Shown in pieces: positions 1 to 48,321 of a stretch of 64,000 nt of DNA (positions are counted from its first letter, which is position 1; each line of letters begins with the position of its first letter). The notes beneath the pieces are model-generated. The model made no database searches, had not been told where the DNA came from, and worked only from the letters and a program-made list of their open reading frames with translations. The position numbers were made by a program, and so were the translations under genes. Source of the stretch: Lota lota (taxonomy: Eukaryota; Chordata; Actinopteri; Gadiformes; Lotidae); assembly GCA_026745465.1 (NCBI GenBank), contig JACYXH010000572.1, positions 3,415,494 through 3,479,493 of the forward strand, written 5' to 3'.

Positions 1-139
1 TTTTAATATGCCAAGTGTGTGCACATGTGTGTGTACATGAGTGTGCGTGGTCGGTCTGTGTGTGTGTGTGTGTGTGTGTGTCTGCGTGCGTGTGTGCACA
101 TATATGTGTATGTGTGTGAACATGTATGTGTGAGTTTGT
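1..139. repeat. TG-rich degenerate microsatellite
   Basis: Imperfect (TG)n-rich sequence fills the left edge, the tsc2 intron downstream of the last exon visible. The next (final) tsc2 exon is not in the window. Confidence 0.8.
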
Positions 140-147
140 GTTCATAC

Positions 148-22478
<22,331 letters not shown>

Positions 22479-23152
22479 GGCCCCACCTGGCTGAGCAACG
22501 ACAAAACAGACACAGAGAGATGGTAGGCACTGCCTTGCAGTCTTTGGTTATCTACCATAAATCAAAACTAATCTTGTCATTGTCACATATAAAACATTAA
22601 CTTCTGCTTATGTTTCTGTGCAAAAACTTTAAAGCATGTGTTACAGTACAAGTATGCATATTCCAATATTTCTGCATGGTACCACAGAACCAATTCGACA
22701 ATCGAGCCATTAGGGCAAGAAACCCGTCTAACGTTAACCTTTTAGATACTAACTTATGTCACAAGGAATTTAAGCAGTCATGTGGTGGAGGGCGAGAACA
22801 AGAACAGAATGAAAGACAACGGTTGCCCTGTTCCAGACGGCTCAACAACTACTACTAAGTTACTACAACGACTGCGTGCTTTAAAGGTAGATTCAAAACG
22901 GATTGAACAAACATAACGGTATATAAACATGTGAAAATGGTTTGGGTTTGGATCAACAGCACCCTAGCAATAACCGTTAGCAAGCCATCACTAGCATTCT
23001 TCTAGCAGTCAAAGCTTGGTTCAAATGCACGCATTTCATATTAGGTAAGTTGATTTCTGTTTGCATATGTAATATGTGTTGACATTCGCGTTATACCAAA
23101 CTAGCAAGCTATCTACTAATGTGCTGTAGTATATTGTCCATGTATTATTTAC

Positions 23153-23235
23153 CAGTTGAAGCTCAGTCCTCCACTCTCCAACCGGATGACATACTAATGA
23201 ACTGACAGGGGTACTTCCTACAATAACACATTTGT
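23153..23235 (-). other. tsc2: candidate tsc2 non-coding first exon
   Basis: The first coding exon of tsc2 has a good acceptor (TTGCTCAG, plus 22491-22498) before the ATG at 22478, so a 5' UTR exon must lie upstream. On the minus strand the sequence ending at 23153 is followed by GTAAATAATA, a plausible donor, and lies between tsc2 and nthl1. The right limit is a guess; transcript data would be needed to place the transcription start. Confidence 0.4.
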
Positions 23236-23568
23236 TGCAGTCGTTTCTGGGAAGTGTAGTTCTAACCAAGAACTACGTAGAACTCAAAGGGTTGCTACAT
23301 AGATTTGGATTTGATGTCGTGTATACATCGATGTTTTTTTTACCATCTTCGCGAGTTACATTCAGCTGTAAATAATGGTTGGCTTATGGGCTAACAATCC
23401 AGTGTCGGTTGATAGGGTTCCTTTCATGCAATGAGCATGGTACGTTAGGCATAGCATAAAGACTGAAGACGGTGTCATTTGTGTCCCGTGGTTATGGCGT
23501 CACCCTGGTTGTAAAGATCGTAATCACATTGCTAAGATAATCAAACAAACTTCTTGGTGCAGTACTGC
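23236..23568. promoter_or_regulatory. head-to-head tsc2/nthl1 promoter region
   Basis: Only about 330 bp separates the inferred tsc2 first exon (minus) from the first nthl1 ATG (plus, 23569). The same divergent arrangement is known in mammals, where the two genes share a very short bidirectional promoter. No TATA box or long CpG island is obvious by eye. The call rests on gene position. Confidence 0.55.
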
Positions 23569-24583
23569 ATGCTGCGAAGTGGATTCCGAACTGAAGTAAC
23601 CTGTTGCTTCGCCATGACATCTCCTTATTTTGTCCACAGCTCTATTTTGACTCGAAGTGTAAATCAAAGAACACAACTGTCTGCTTTTGGGTCTAAACTA
23701 AAAAATGAGCATATAAATATAGGCACGTGTCCTCCTGTCGGACTGAAAGAGGAAAAAGAGGAAACGACCATCTGTGAATGTAACTACTCCTTTATTAAGT
23801 GGTCATGTAATTTCGTGTTTGTTTGTTTTTTGCTTGGCTGTTTAATACATAAAACATGAAAGGCCAATGTATGCAGTTCGTGTATAACGTAGTATGACAT
23901 ACTGGTTATTTGTGTTGTTTTCTTTTGCCAGACATCCACAAATAGCCTATTGATCCTAGTCTGTGATATGCACATTCAAGAGTGTCCTTGACTGACTAGA
24001 ATGGGAAACATGTTGGCAAAAGATTATTCTGTCGCCCACAACCATAATCTCCAAATAGCCTCCCTTTTAACATAAACTTGTATTGATGATACAGATGATG
24101 GCCCCACACCTCATCCTCACATCGTCGCACAACCAAAAACAGAGACGCACCCCCCACCCCTGGCCTCCAGCAGTCGCAGACGGAGACAATTAAAGGTTGA
24201 GTACGAAGAGAGCGATGAGGAACCACTGTTAAAGACAGAGCGCTGGGAGCCTCCTGATTGGAGGATCCAACTGGCCCACATTCGTGAGATGAGGAGCAAC
24301 CGTGATGCACCTGTAGATAAAATGGGGGCGGAGAAATGTTACGAAGCAGGGGCACCAGCACCAGTAAGACCAATACTTTATATACTTCTTAATATCCACC
24401 ACACACACACATAGTTTTAACATCAATAGACTGCATCTGTTCATCTATGGCTCTGCCCGTCATCTCAAAGCCCCAGTGATCGTATGAGCATGGATGTATG
24501 TATCAGGTGGTACCGAATGGGGTCCTGACCCCAAGGTTGGGAAATGTTGCTCATTACACACACACATGCACACATGCACACAT

Positions 24584-24623
<40 letters not shown>

Positions 24624-26425
24624 TGTTTTACATCATCTCACGGCCAGACATGAACCATCTTGCCCTCTTGTCATGGATTATTCTCTCCTTCTTCTTCTTC
24701 CTGTGTGTGTGTGTGTGTGCCCGCGTGCATGTGCACTGGTGATTTCCAGGTGAGGCGTTTCCAGGTGCTGGTGTCTCTGATGCTGTCCAGTCAGACCAAG
24801 GATCAGGTGACTGCGGCCGCCATGCACCGGCTCCGAGCGCGGGGCTGCACCGTAGAAAACATCCTGAACACCGATGAGGAAACCCTGGGGAAGCTCATCT
24901 ACCCTGTGGGCTTCTGGAGGGTAACGCCGTCAGGGTTCTAAGCTGACGTTTCCGCAAAGTCTAAAATGTTAGGGGCACACAAGGAAATATAGGGACACAC
25001 AAAGACGTGTGTGCGTGATAATGAATGGATCGGCTTTTCGCTCATCACTGAAGCATCGTATCCCTCTAGTCACAGTGGAGAAAATAAGAAATGAAAATAA
25101 TAATAATATATAAATGACTAATTGAAATTATTATTTGTTATTCAAATATCAAATTGTATTTCACATTTGTGGGGGTCGTTTCTTTGTCATTGTAAGCAAA
25201 GCTCTATTTTTTGTTGCATGTGCAAGAAAAACTGACTAAGCGTAGAGCCCTGAACACAGTCGTTTTTATTCTTTACTTGATTCATTATTTCCCCCACTCT
25301 TCTTTTCACTTTCTCATTTTGTACTGAAACCCTCCTGTTGCTCCATCAAACTTTATGCCTCTCTACATGGTACACCCAGACCAAGGTGAAGTACTTGAAG
25401 AAGACCTCGCTCATGCTACAGCAGGAGTTTGACGGGGACATTCCAGACAATGTGGAGGGTCTGGTACGGCTACCAGGGGTTGGCCCCAAGATGGCCCACC
25501 TAGCCATGGACATAGCCTGGGACCAGGTGTCAGGCATAGGTAACTCCAGTCAAGACAAACATGAGCAGAGAGACAGAATGTATCAAAACGAAATTAATAA
25601 AACCAAATAATTAATTAAACGTGGCAAAGTAGACTACTTTTTATAGTCGGGATGATTTGACTCAGTTCACAGCTTAGTGATGGACTCTTGCAGTTTAGCA
25701 GGTAAGGTTAAGTGTACATTTTTCCTAATTGTGTGTCTGCATGTATGTCTGTGTATGTGTGTAGGTGTGGACACACATGTTCACCGTATCTCCAACAGGC
25801 TGGGGTGGCTGAAGAAATCAACAAAGACCCCAGAGGGGACGCGCAAGGCCCTGGAGGACTGGTTACCTAGGTGACTAAATCAAATCACATATGGCTTTTC
25901 CATATTTGTTGTCATCTTATTATTCAACGTATAATTATTATTATTCTGCAGCCTGATTTTCCAAGCAAATCTCCAAGAATGCACCCTCTTGACGTTATGT
26001 TATCAGAAACAACTTTGTTGTACCAAAGTGATATAATTCAAATTCAATTATTGCTTTACTATGGCTTTCCTACTTGCTCTACACTCTTGGCTCGACAGCT
26101 AACTGGTGTATAAACTGTTACCACCCCATTCAGGGAGCTGTGGAGTGAGATAAACTGGCTGCTGGTGGGCTTCGGCCAGCAGATGTGTCTACCAGTCAAC
26201 CCTCTCTGCTCCAAATGTCTGAACCAGCACTGCTGCCCCTCTGCCCACAAAACCTCCCCAGCCAAAAGGACCAAAGCTGGGCCAACGCACTCCCCTAACC
26301 CGCTTTCACCAACCAGCTCCAGGATGAAGATTGAGACTGAACATGAAAAGGAGGTTGTGAGGAAACTGACACCACTTTCATCCTCTACTCAACTCAGGAG
26401 GCAGAGAAGGAGAAATGTCCTCTAA
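23569..26425 (+). CDS. nthl1: nthl1, endonuclease III-like DNA glycosylase/AP lyase
   Basis: Bifunctional glycosylase that removes oxidised pyrimidines in base-excision repair, in nucleus and mitochondria. Exons 23569-23779, 24095-24363, 24750-24920, 25380-25539, 25765-25870, 26134-26425 join in frame to 402 aa. The helix-hairpin-helix [13 protein letters not shown] contains the catalytic Lys, and VDTHVHRI the catalytic Asp. The 4Fe-4S cluster ligands sit in exon 6 with C-x6-C-x2-C-x5-C spacing. The start is uncertain: ATG 23569 gives an Arg-containing, presequence-like N-terminus, and an in-frame ATG at 23614 is the alternative. Human NTHL1 stops just after the cluster, whereas this protein continues for about 60 residues and ends in a basic RRQRRR stretch. 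A poly(A) signal AATAAA is at about 26663. Confidence 0.95.
24556..24620. repeat. (CA)n microsatellite
   Basis: CA array with CATG interruptions in the nthl1 intron between exons 2 and 3. Confidence 0.9.
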
Positions 26426-27804
26426 TATGAGCTAACATGATTGTAACACAAGCGTAGGCCTTTGTTAGGGCATCGTAAACTGAAGAGAGATTATATTATA
26501 TATATATATATGTTGACATGTTAAATGTTTACCTTTAACTCTTTACCTCATGTTCTGATTACTGTGCTTAGTGTCATCGCTGTTATTTGATAATAACATG
26601 ATGTTTTCTATTTAGTGTACTTTAAAAGATTCATTATATTTTTTTGTTTCGAATTTTCAACAAATAAATGGTTTTGTACTCACGCTTTTTAGGCTTGATT
26701 TAAAAAGTTCCCTTTTACACAACAATTACTCAACAAAATGCAACATAATTGGTGTTTCAATAACATCCGAGTTAAGCCTACTTAATGGACGACAAGTTGA
26801 ACAACAAAGTACTTACAACTGACTTTAAACTCAAAATAACTTGAATTTTGTTTTAAGGGTACATATTTTGATTCTAAAACCTTTTTCACCTCAGATAAAC
26901 AGGGCTTTCCTTGTGCACGGGCTAAAATAAGGTGTTAAATAATGACAAATGAAACTGGATGTTTGTCGTCACATATGTATTTTTGCTTCGGCATTTTTAT
27001 GTGGATCAACACGACCTAAGGATCGTACCCCGTAAACTCAGAGAGGATCCTGAAATGTAGACTTATCCCGGTCTACCGCAACGCAATGTCCGGTCTCTTG
27101 TACGTCTGTGTAGGGCAGTTAACGGCCTCCGGAACGAGAAGATGACAAGGTGAATACATATGGAGTTTTGACGAAGAATTTGACAAGGCAATGTCCGAAA
27201 CAATGTAACGGAAACGGATATCCCTCTATTGAAAGCCCCGCCCTCTTTCATCTCTTACCGATAAACCCATTTAACCACAAGTCCCGCCCTCTCGTGCCAA
27301 TAACGCTTTTTTGGAGCATCTCTTTCCAGGCGTTACTCCATGAGATGAGAACGCCTGGGAACTCTGTTGGTAACGAGTTTTTTTTCCCCGTGTCGCCGCG
27401 CTGGCCAGGCAACGGAGAACACGCCCATCTGACGAAGAGAGGCTGCTTTCCGATCTTTGATCACTTGGATAAATCCTCTGATAATCAAGTTAAGCTGTCT
27501 GGTACCACTTGGCTACTATTTTATCTCCCAACTTTTTACATTCATTCTGGCAGTAAATCACCTAATCCTGTTTTTTTCTTTAACGGATTTAACACTTTTT
27601 AAGTGAATTAAACCATAACCTTGACTTTTTATTCCCTCGTTTTTTGTCTTCTTTTTGAAACACCTGTCGGCATTATGGAATACAAAGATTACCTTTTTGT
27701 TACAAATATCTGAAGCCCCTCACAACATATGCATTAAGATTTTAAATTAATTAAAAAAAGGGGACACGAATAGCCTATTTCTTTCTACAGTTAGACACTT
27801 TGGA
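26426..27804. other. nthl1 3' UTR and nherf2 upstream region
   Basis: No gene seen. The left part is AT-rich nthl1 3' UTR with AATAAA near 26663. The GC-richer part at 27040-27430 is the best candidate for the nherf2 promoter and first non-coding exon. A good acceptor (TTTCTTTCTACAG, ending 27790) just before the nherf2 ATG implies an upstream untranslated exon. Confidence 0.5.
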
Positions 27805-32199
<4,395 letters not shown>

Positions 32200-32510
32200 G
32201 AGAAATTAGAACAGAAATGTGAAGTGATGTGAGGATTGTCAAGAGCGTACCACAATCATATACTGTGTTGTCAGCCTCTGTGTTTCTGCTCCACAGCACT
32301 CTACTGATCCACAGCAGTACCTTGTGACACTGAATTGAAAATCCACCATTGTGCAACAAGGAGAACGCGAAACAATGAGAAGAGTGGTTGGTGTAACTTT
32401 ACTTAAGGTCTACTCTATATAACCAATGTCATAGTTATATTAATGTAATATGCCGATCTCTTCCTTTAGATAGAGAATAATGGAATCAAGAAGAGGGCAG
32501 AATAGTGGCA
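32200..32510 (+). other. nherf2: nherf2 3' UTR (proximal part)
   Basis: Sequence between the nherf2 stop and the MITE-like element. No AATAAA is visible before the element; an AATAAA lies at about 32540, inside it. The 3' UTR may therefore end within the inserted element, or beyond it. Confidence 0.4.
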
Positions 32511-32965
32511 AGGGCCCTCAGTCATCATTGTTGCGTACGAATAAATCTGTGCGTAAACCATGCGTACGCATAAGTCCCACAAAAGGTGGGATTTATCTAT
32601 TTTTTTTTGCTTGAACATTTCTGTACATTGGAAGTATATTTATGCACAGGCTCTGACCATGCGTACGCACAATAAGCGGTACAGTGAATAGGAAAATGAC
32701 CTGTAGAAAATGCAAACCTGAACAGTTAATGCTTTTGACCAACTTCTACAAATGCAATTTCACCCAGGAAGTAACATTATTTTTAATGATACAATTTGTG
32801 GTCCTATGCCAAAAGTAGGCCTATACTGTAATTGTATAAAATGGGATCAATAATTAGACTCTGCTGCGTATTACTAATTTAAGTCATGTCATGAAATTGT
32901 ATAGAACTTATGGCATCTGTAGGAGGTGCGCACGTAAAATGGCAGATCTAGCGTTGTTAGAGGAT

Positions 32966-33005
<40 letters not shown>

Positions 33006-33441
33006 CTGCGGGGAGAGGGGCCAAAGGGAGCGTATTTTCAGACAACGCCAAAAGTGTACCAAGAATTGTCCTCCCCATCTTGATTACACTTTTGTCGCAA
33101 CAATTATCTCACTCTGTGATAAATGTATTTTTATTTATTCATTGGTTTCTTTTGGATTCTTTGGATTTCCCCGTTCACTGTTCCATTAGGCCTACATAAA
33201 CAATTACATCGTCTATTTACTTTTTGTCATATTCATTCGCACATTACCTGTTGCGTTAAATGAGCTAAGCCGTGAACAAGAATGAGGATTCAGAATTAAC
33301 TGTATTTATCCAGGGAAATTGTGCACCAGTGTGCGCACGACAAGAATAAAAACGATTGATTAAGCCCAACATTCTAAATGTCATGTGTTCGATAGGATTT
33401 AGAACTTTTCCTACGAACTCTTGATAAATGAGGACCCAGGG
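32511..33441. mobile_element. MITE-like non-autonomous DNA element with imperfect terminal inverted repeats
   Basis: The left end GGGCCCTCAGTCATCA and the reverse complement of the right end GGGTCCTCATTTATCA are similar over about 28 bp (roughly 19 matches by eye). Copies of a GCGTACGCA-type motif occur inside the left half, typical of fish elements whose ends read '...CTCATTTATCAA...TGCGTACGCA'. There is no coding capacity. The interior holds a 40-nt G run (32966-33005). I could not define a target-site duplication, so the superfamily is unassigned. Confidence 0.5.
32966..33005. repeat. 40-nt poly-G run
   Basis: Pure G inside the MITE-like element at 32511-33441. Confidence 0.85.
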
Positions 33442-33739
33442 TGTTTCCCAGACGAAAGGCACTGGGTTATATCCCCAATGTCCTGAAGCAATCCTACAGC
33501 AAGATGAATAACCACAACCTGCTCCTTCATGGCATGTACGTGACTCGATGTAATAAGTAGCACCCTTAACTGAAGACAGTAACTGTATACCAGAAGTGTC
33601 ATGTGGTAGTGATCATCAACATTTCAAGTTCAGTTATATTTAACAAGCTTCCACACAGTCCTTATGTCCTATATGTGCTGAACAAGAATAAGAATGACGT
33701 TGTCCTCTTAGTGATAGGTTTACCAGTGAAGTGGACAAT

Positions 33740-33867
<128 letters not shown>

Positions 33868-35559
33868 CTAAGTTCTCTGTCCTAACTGATATGTTCCTAT
33901 TTGCTAAGAAAAGGGATAGCAACCGGGGATGGATTGTTATGTCTTCTTCTACCCTTCCTAAAGAACCAACCAGGACAAATCAGAAGATATTTGTGACAAG
34001 GATGAGGATGGAAGCCCACTTCTCATCCTTTATTTCCAATGTCAGACGGATAACCACTGCAACAAACACTTGCTAGCCTCATCCCCTTGTGCGCACACAC
34101 ACCACGCGTTTGTTTTGTATACCCACAATTGTTTTCTACTATTAGCATTTTCATTTAAACCAACCAATCACCTTATACTATTTAGCCATTGTACATAGAC
34201 GCATAAGAAAATATAGTTTAATACACCCAAATAATTTTATTTTCATTTAGCATTCGCACAGGCATGATTGGCCCACAGAAAGTCATTTTGCCACAGGGCA
34301 AAAGTGATCATGCAAAAAACAAATCCCTCTCTTCCCACATCCCTGTAGCTTTACCCTCCCTACACTCAGAAGACAGTCTAAAAAACCAAAACGAAGAACA
34401 TTCTTCATACAGAGCGATCTAAGAAAAGGTTGAGCGAGAAGTAAATTGGGATTATAGATTGTATTTATCTTCATTTGATTTACTCATCATATCAAGGATC
34501 ACAGTTTTGGTCAAATCAGATTACATTTGTTACGTGTCCAAACGTCTAAAGTATTAACCAGCAAATCACCGCAAGTCAATTATTAAAATATATCTATGTA
34601 TAAATCCCTGTAGACGAGTTATAGCTAAAAATCTTATTCATAAGTGAATTGAACAAAAATATTAAATCAAGCCTCCTAACATTATATAGACTACTGATGA
34701 ATGTTGATACAGCCAGGAGCTCTAACAAAATAGCAGCTGTTTATGTATTGAATGTCGGTTTTCTAGTTGCTGTTGCTCTTTGGCAGTGCTCTAGCGCTTC
34801 TCGTGTACTAGTTGAGGTGCTGTGTTGGCGTGTAAAGGGTGAAATCATAGGACTATAAAATATACACCAAGAGTTTGCATATGCAGACACACACACACAC
34901 ACACTCAGATTGTGACAACAGCGCATGCACACAAAGTAGAAGGGCAAAATGAGCCCTTTCCAAATAAATGTGCACTGTGCATGTTAGATGTACACAATCC
35001 AACTATAAAAGATAATATAAAACATGCTCATTGGCATTAGGTACTCATGCACACTTACACACATGCAATTTCTCACAGGGAAATTGACATACGCACACTC
35101 ACTCACACACACTAGCAATATGGCAAGGTTAGTCATTGTAAAAGTGCGGATTAGTCGCAGTTTCACAAGTTGTTTTTATTTGCCATTAAGTATCGGGATA
35201 ATTCTGCCAGTCAAAGACACGTAATTTCACAGCAACACAGTATGACAAACACTAGACATTAGGGTCAACACATTTTTTATGGGTGAGGTTAAAAAAAATA
35301 ATAGTCCATACAAAAAATAAAAAAGTGCAAAACAACAGTTACTGAAAATAGCATTAATTCAAATATTCTTTTTTGTGTTAATTGTGCGATTTTACGTTCA
35401 CTACGGAAACAAAAAATCATCAGCAGCAGCAAAGGAAAAAAAAATTATGGACCATTTTAAAACGTTAGAAAGATTGCAATGACATTGCCAATCACTGTTC
35501 ACTTAAGATATCAATATGAAATCCAATGGATATCGTTACAAATGTAGACGCAGACACGC

Positions 35560-35598
<39 letters not shown>

Positions 35599-36086
35599 GT
35601 CACAGTTAACAGGTGCAAAAGGACGTAGCGATGGGAGACAAGTTTTAGCGCTGTACCATAATCAAAAACAATACATACTTCACACACCGTTAACACAGAA
35701 TGTCAAAGTAAGAATATACAAAATAACAGCACATGCACACACGCACAAACACACACGCACTCACATTTACACACAAATAAACCTTAAGTAAACAACCAAA
35801 GGGTGGTGGATTCTGAAGTGGTATAAATAGATTCCTGCGCTCCAGGTTGGTCAAACGAATGGATAGCCCTAATCCTCCCTGCCCAGAGGAAGGAGTGCTC
35901 TGAAGCCAAACGGACAGGAAATCTGGAGGGGGGGGTGGGTGGGGTGCGTTATGTGGGAGATAAAACATGGCCACTTTGTGAAGCGGCGCAGTAGCATAAC
36001 TTTACAGGAGTCACGGATGCAGTTAGCGAGAATACCTAACAGTGAACTTGAGTTGAGTGAGGACAGATGGAAAATGGTGAATCCAG

Positions 36087-36142
<56 letters not shown>
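36087..36142. repeat. 56-nt poly-C run
   Basis: Pure C on the plus strand, poly-G in the tnpo2 sense strand, in its probable 3' UTR. Confidence 0.85.
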
Positions 36143-37221
36143 ACCCCACCCCCAGAATAGAACGATGACACCCAGAGGTGAACAGAGCTAAGACACCCGT
36201 CTGTCTGTCCCTAAACTACTTGCTGTTGGTCTAAAAATAGTCACTAAATAACACCGCCACCCAGTCACCTCCATGTACTGCATGTGAAAGTGTATGCATC
36301 TGTGTGTGTGTGAGTCTGTCAGTTTATCTAGTTTTATTGTCCCGTAAAAAAAAAAACATTAAACAGTCCCCCTCTCACAAGGTAACTGACCTTTTTATAT
36401 CTTCCTTTCCCTGTCCTGTTTTTCATTTCCCTCCCTCGCTTGCTTTCCCTCGACTTTGCTATACCTGTCTTTCCCTGCAGCCTGTCTATTCCCTCCGTGT
36501 CCCATCTAGACCTGTCTCTGTGTCCCTCTCTCTAGCTGTCCCTAACCTGTTAGTTTGGTTGTTGTTTTTCTGTGTCGGGTCCCTGCCTAGTTAATCTAGA
36601 GGTGTCCCTCTGTCCCTCCCTCCCTCCCGCCCACCCTCCCTCTATGGACAAACACATAGGGTGTGGGGGCCGTCCGTCAGGGGGAGCGGCCAATAGCACC
36701 CCTCTCCCCCCCAGATCAGGGCAGTGCAATACACAGATGGATGAGTTTCCCATTCACCCTCCTCTTTCTGGCTCACCTGTAACAAATGAAATAAAGACGG
36801 GGAGAAAGGTGAGCATGTTTGGATAGATATTTAAAAGAAAGAAAAACATGCAGAAGCATTGTGAAAAGGGCTACTACTTAGGTGCACATTTTGTATTAAA
36901 ATGTCCTTATTGCAAATGATCTCCATAACAATACCAAACAATGTTCTTCTTCTCAATTGGAATCATTGACATCAAGGAATGACATCATAAAGACCAGGAA
37001 TGTCAATGATACGGCCCGGCCCGCATATGGCACTATGAAATGAATATAGCTGCACTACCTGCCGAATCGGCTAGATGGCGCTCACACATACGCAAAGCAG
37101 CTGCTGAGTCTGCACCCCCTCCCACCACAAAAAAAGGACATAGAAACCTCTGATCCCGACGTTATGAATGGAAGTAGGACCATGTGTGGCGCTCAGTACC
37201 TCTGGGGTGGGTGTGGAGGCT

Positions 37222-46324
<9,103 letters not shown>

Positions 46325-46457
46325 TCTGTACAGAAAGACAGACAAACATTTGAAATGAATACTGCTGTTGAGGGTTGAGCTACTGGTACATAAAGTAAAG
46401 CCGCAAATTGTTTAACTCAAGTATTAACTTTCAATGTCCAGGTAACGTGGCCTTTGT

Positions 46458-46877
46458 TGTCAGGTAAATTGCGGTACATATTTACCCGCCATACGACGAA
46501 ACGTTAAACTTTCTCAGCTACGGTGGTTCATTCGACTGGTCTAAGCCAACCTATGATTGTGCAGTATGAATGTTAGGTATAACGTTGTAGATGTTTTTGT
46601 AAAATAGCTACTCTAACTAGCCTAACTGAACATCAGGCCCATACGGCCTCATCACATAGGCGCAAATGTTTGACACAGCTAGTTAGCAAGCTAGCGCAGC
46701 TACGCAAATAACCATCGACATGCGGGGCAACACAAACAAAGTACAAGTTAAATCCTAAACCTGTCATAATACAAACGCAAACATAAACATTCTGATCACG
46801 GCATAAGCGTGTCACCCAAGTCTTAGTAGATTAGCAGGCAAAGCTAGCTTCATGTTGAAAGTACCGCCAAAGCTTTT
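46458..46877. repeat. tnpo2 intron-1 copy of the duplicated segment
   Basis: Partner of 44862-45060, adjacent to the inferred donor of the tnpo2 non-coding first exon. It is longer than the other copy because of an extra middle segment (about 46560-46780). Confidence 0.55.
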
Positions 46878-46879
46878 AC

Positions 46880-47110
46880 CTGGTCGCACCGATTTGCCAG
46901 ATAACTATCCTGTATTTTGACGTGTAGTTCTGCCGAAACAATAAATATCCCTTAAACGTAATTGTTAACGAACGATCGAACTGACTGTATTGTGCCGGCT
47001 AACGTTACAAGAATTAACAAGCTACGCTAGCTGATATGTGAGGGAGTTTGCATGCATTGCATCCAAGCCGGGTGACCAGTGTGTTCACACTCGGCTTCCG
47101 TCTTCCGTCT
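46880..47110 (-). other. tnpo2: candidate tnpo2 5' UTR exon / promoter
   Basis: The coding start exon of tnpo2 begins at an acceptor (CTTTCTGTACAG) one base before the ATG, so the 5' UTR lies upstream. On the minus strand, sequence ending at 46880 reads GGTGCGACCAG followed by GTAAAAGC, a good donor. The right limit is not defined. Confidence 0.45.
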
Positions 47111-47754
47111 TCCAGTTTGGCGGAATCTGGGTTGATGTCGGTTGAACCCAATCGGACAGAAATATTAAACGATAACTAGCAGCAGTATATTTCCTAGAAT
47201 TCTACGCTATTTTAGATTGAGGGTGGTTGTACCAAATGCTTATATTTAATTAACAGGTGAAAGTATTTCACAGTGTTATTTATTGACATATGCGACCACG
47301 AGATGGTGTCAGACACAACTAGCCATCGACCATTTACACCAGGTTACGACCTCCTGTTGCATTGTATGCATAGATTGTTATTTACCGATTTAAGATTTCA
47401 CAATGTCTTAGGGCATTCATAGTGCCAGCGCCACATTCATAGTGCCAGTTCCACATTCTCACACTATAGACTGACACAAGTACAAAGAGATATTAGGCTC
47501 TATGTCTATAACACTAATTTCAAATAGCTTTATTAAATATTCAGATCGATAAACAATTATACGTGTCTATTGTGAACACAGACAATAACATTTACGGAAG
47601 ATTAAGTTAACACAGGCGATGAGTGGCAAAACACAACAAACTTTGACTGTCTCAATGATGTATTAGACTAAGGGACATTGAGTTGGAGGACAACTAGAGT
47701 GCTCCTCATAAAAATGTATTGTAAAAAACAAAACTTGATGTAGCTGTAGGGGTT

Positions 47755-48321
47755 TTAGCAGAGAGAGCTAATCTCACTCTTGCTGCAGCCCCACTTGCAG
47801 CAGGCATTGGACAGTCCCACAACCACGTCCCGACCTTTCCTGTCGGCGCTTCGTAGAGCCTCCAGCACCTCCTCTGAAATGGGCGAGCGAGCAAAGCGGC
47901 TGAATTCAGACCCTGTCGAGGCTGTATCCATTGTCTCTCCCTTCCAGATCTGGATCTCTGAACCCTGCTGCTCGTTGCTGATCTGAGGCATGCTCCAAGG
48001 GTCTGAGCTTTCCTCGCCAATGATACCTGCTGGACAATTTGTGCAGTCATGAAGGAGAGGAAGACATTTACCCCCCAAAACATGCTTTGACAAAACTGCA
48101 TTACAAGCACCAGATTACAAACACAGACGCGGTCTCAAAGTCTCACTATAATCTCCTACGCTCCTCCTCCAGCGAGAGCCTCCACAGGTGAAGATGACTG
48201 CTCTTATGAACTCTCTTCCACACAGCTTCACCCCGTAGAAGGATGGGTGTCCCTCGTTCGATCGAACACGACCCACCAGCATCACCAACAGACCCAGAGT
48301 TACGACAGCCGCCTTCCACAT
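47755..48321 (-). CDS. rln3: rln3, relaxin-3 preprohormone
   Basis: Neuropeptide of the insulin/relaxin superfamily that signals through RXFP3-type receptors in the brain. Exons 48147-48321 and 47755-48026 are joined at phase 1, the usual intron position of the family, giving 148 aa. A hydrophobic signal peptide (MWKAAVVTLGLLVMLVG) precedes the B chain, which carries CGREFIRAVIFTC with the receptor-binding R-x3-R-x2-I pattern. The C-peptide ends at a basic RKGR site. The A chain DVVVGLSNACCKWGCSK... ends SEISSLC with CC-x3-C-x8-C spacing. All six cysteines are present, so the hormone looks intact. Teleosts usually keep two copies (rln3a, rln3b), and I cannot tell which this is. It is divergent from rfx1, as in human. 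Confidence 0.95.

Noticed and set aside
27401-27413. X-box-like CTGGCCAGGCAAC upstream of nherf2
   Set aside because: One good half site only; nherf2 is not a known RFX target and a chance match is likely.
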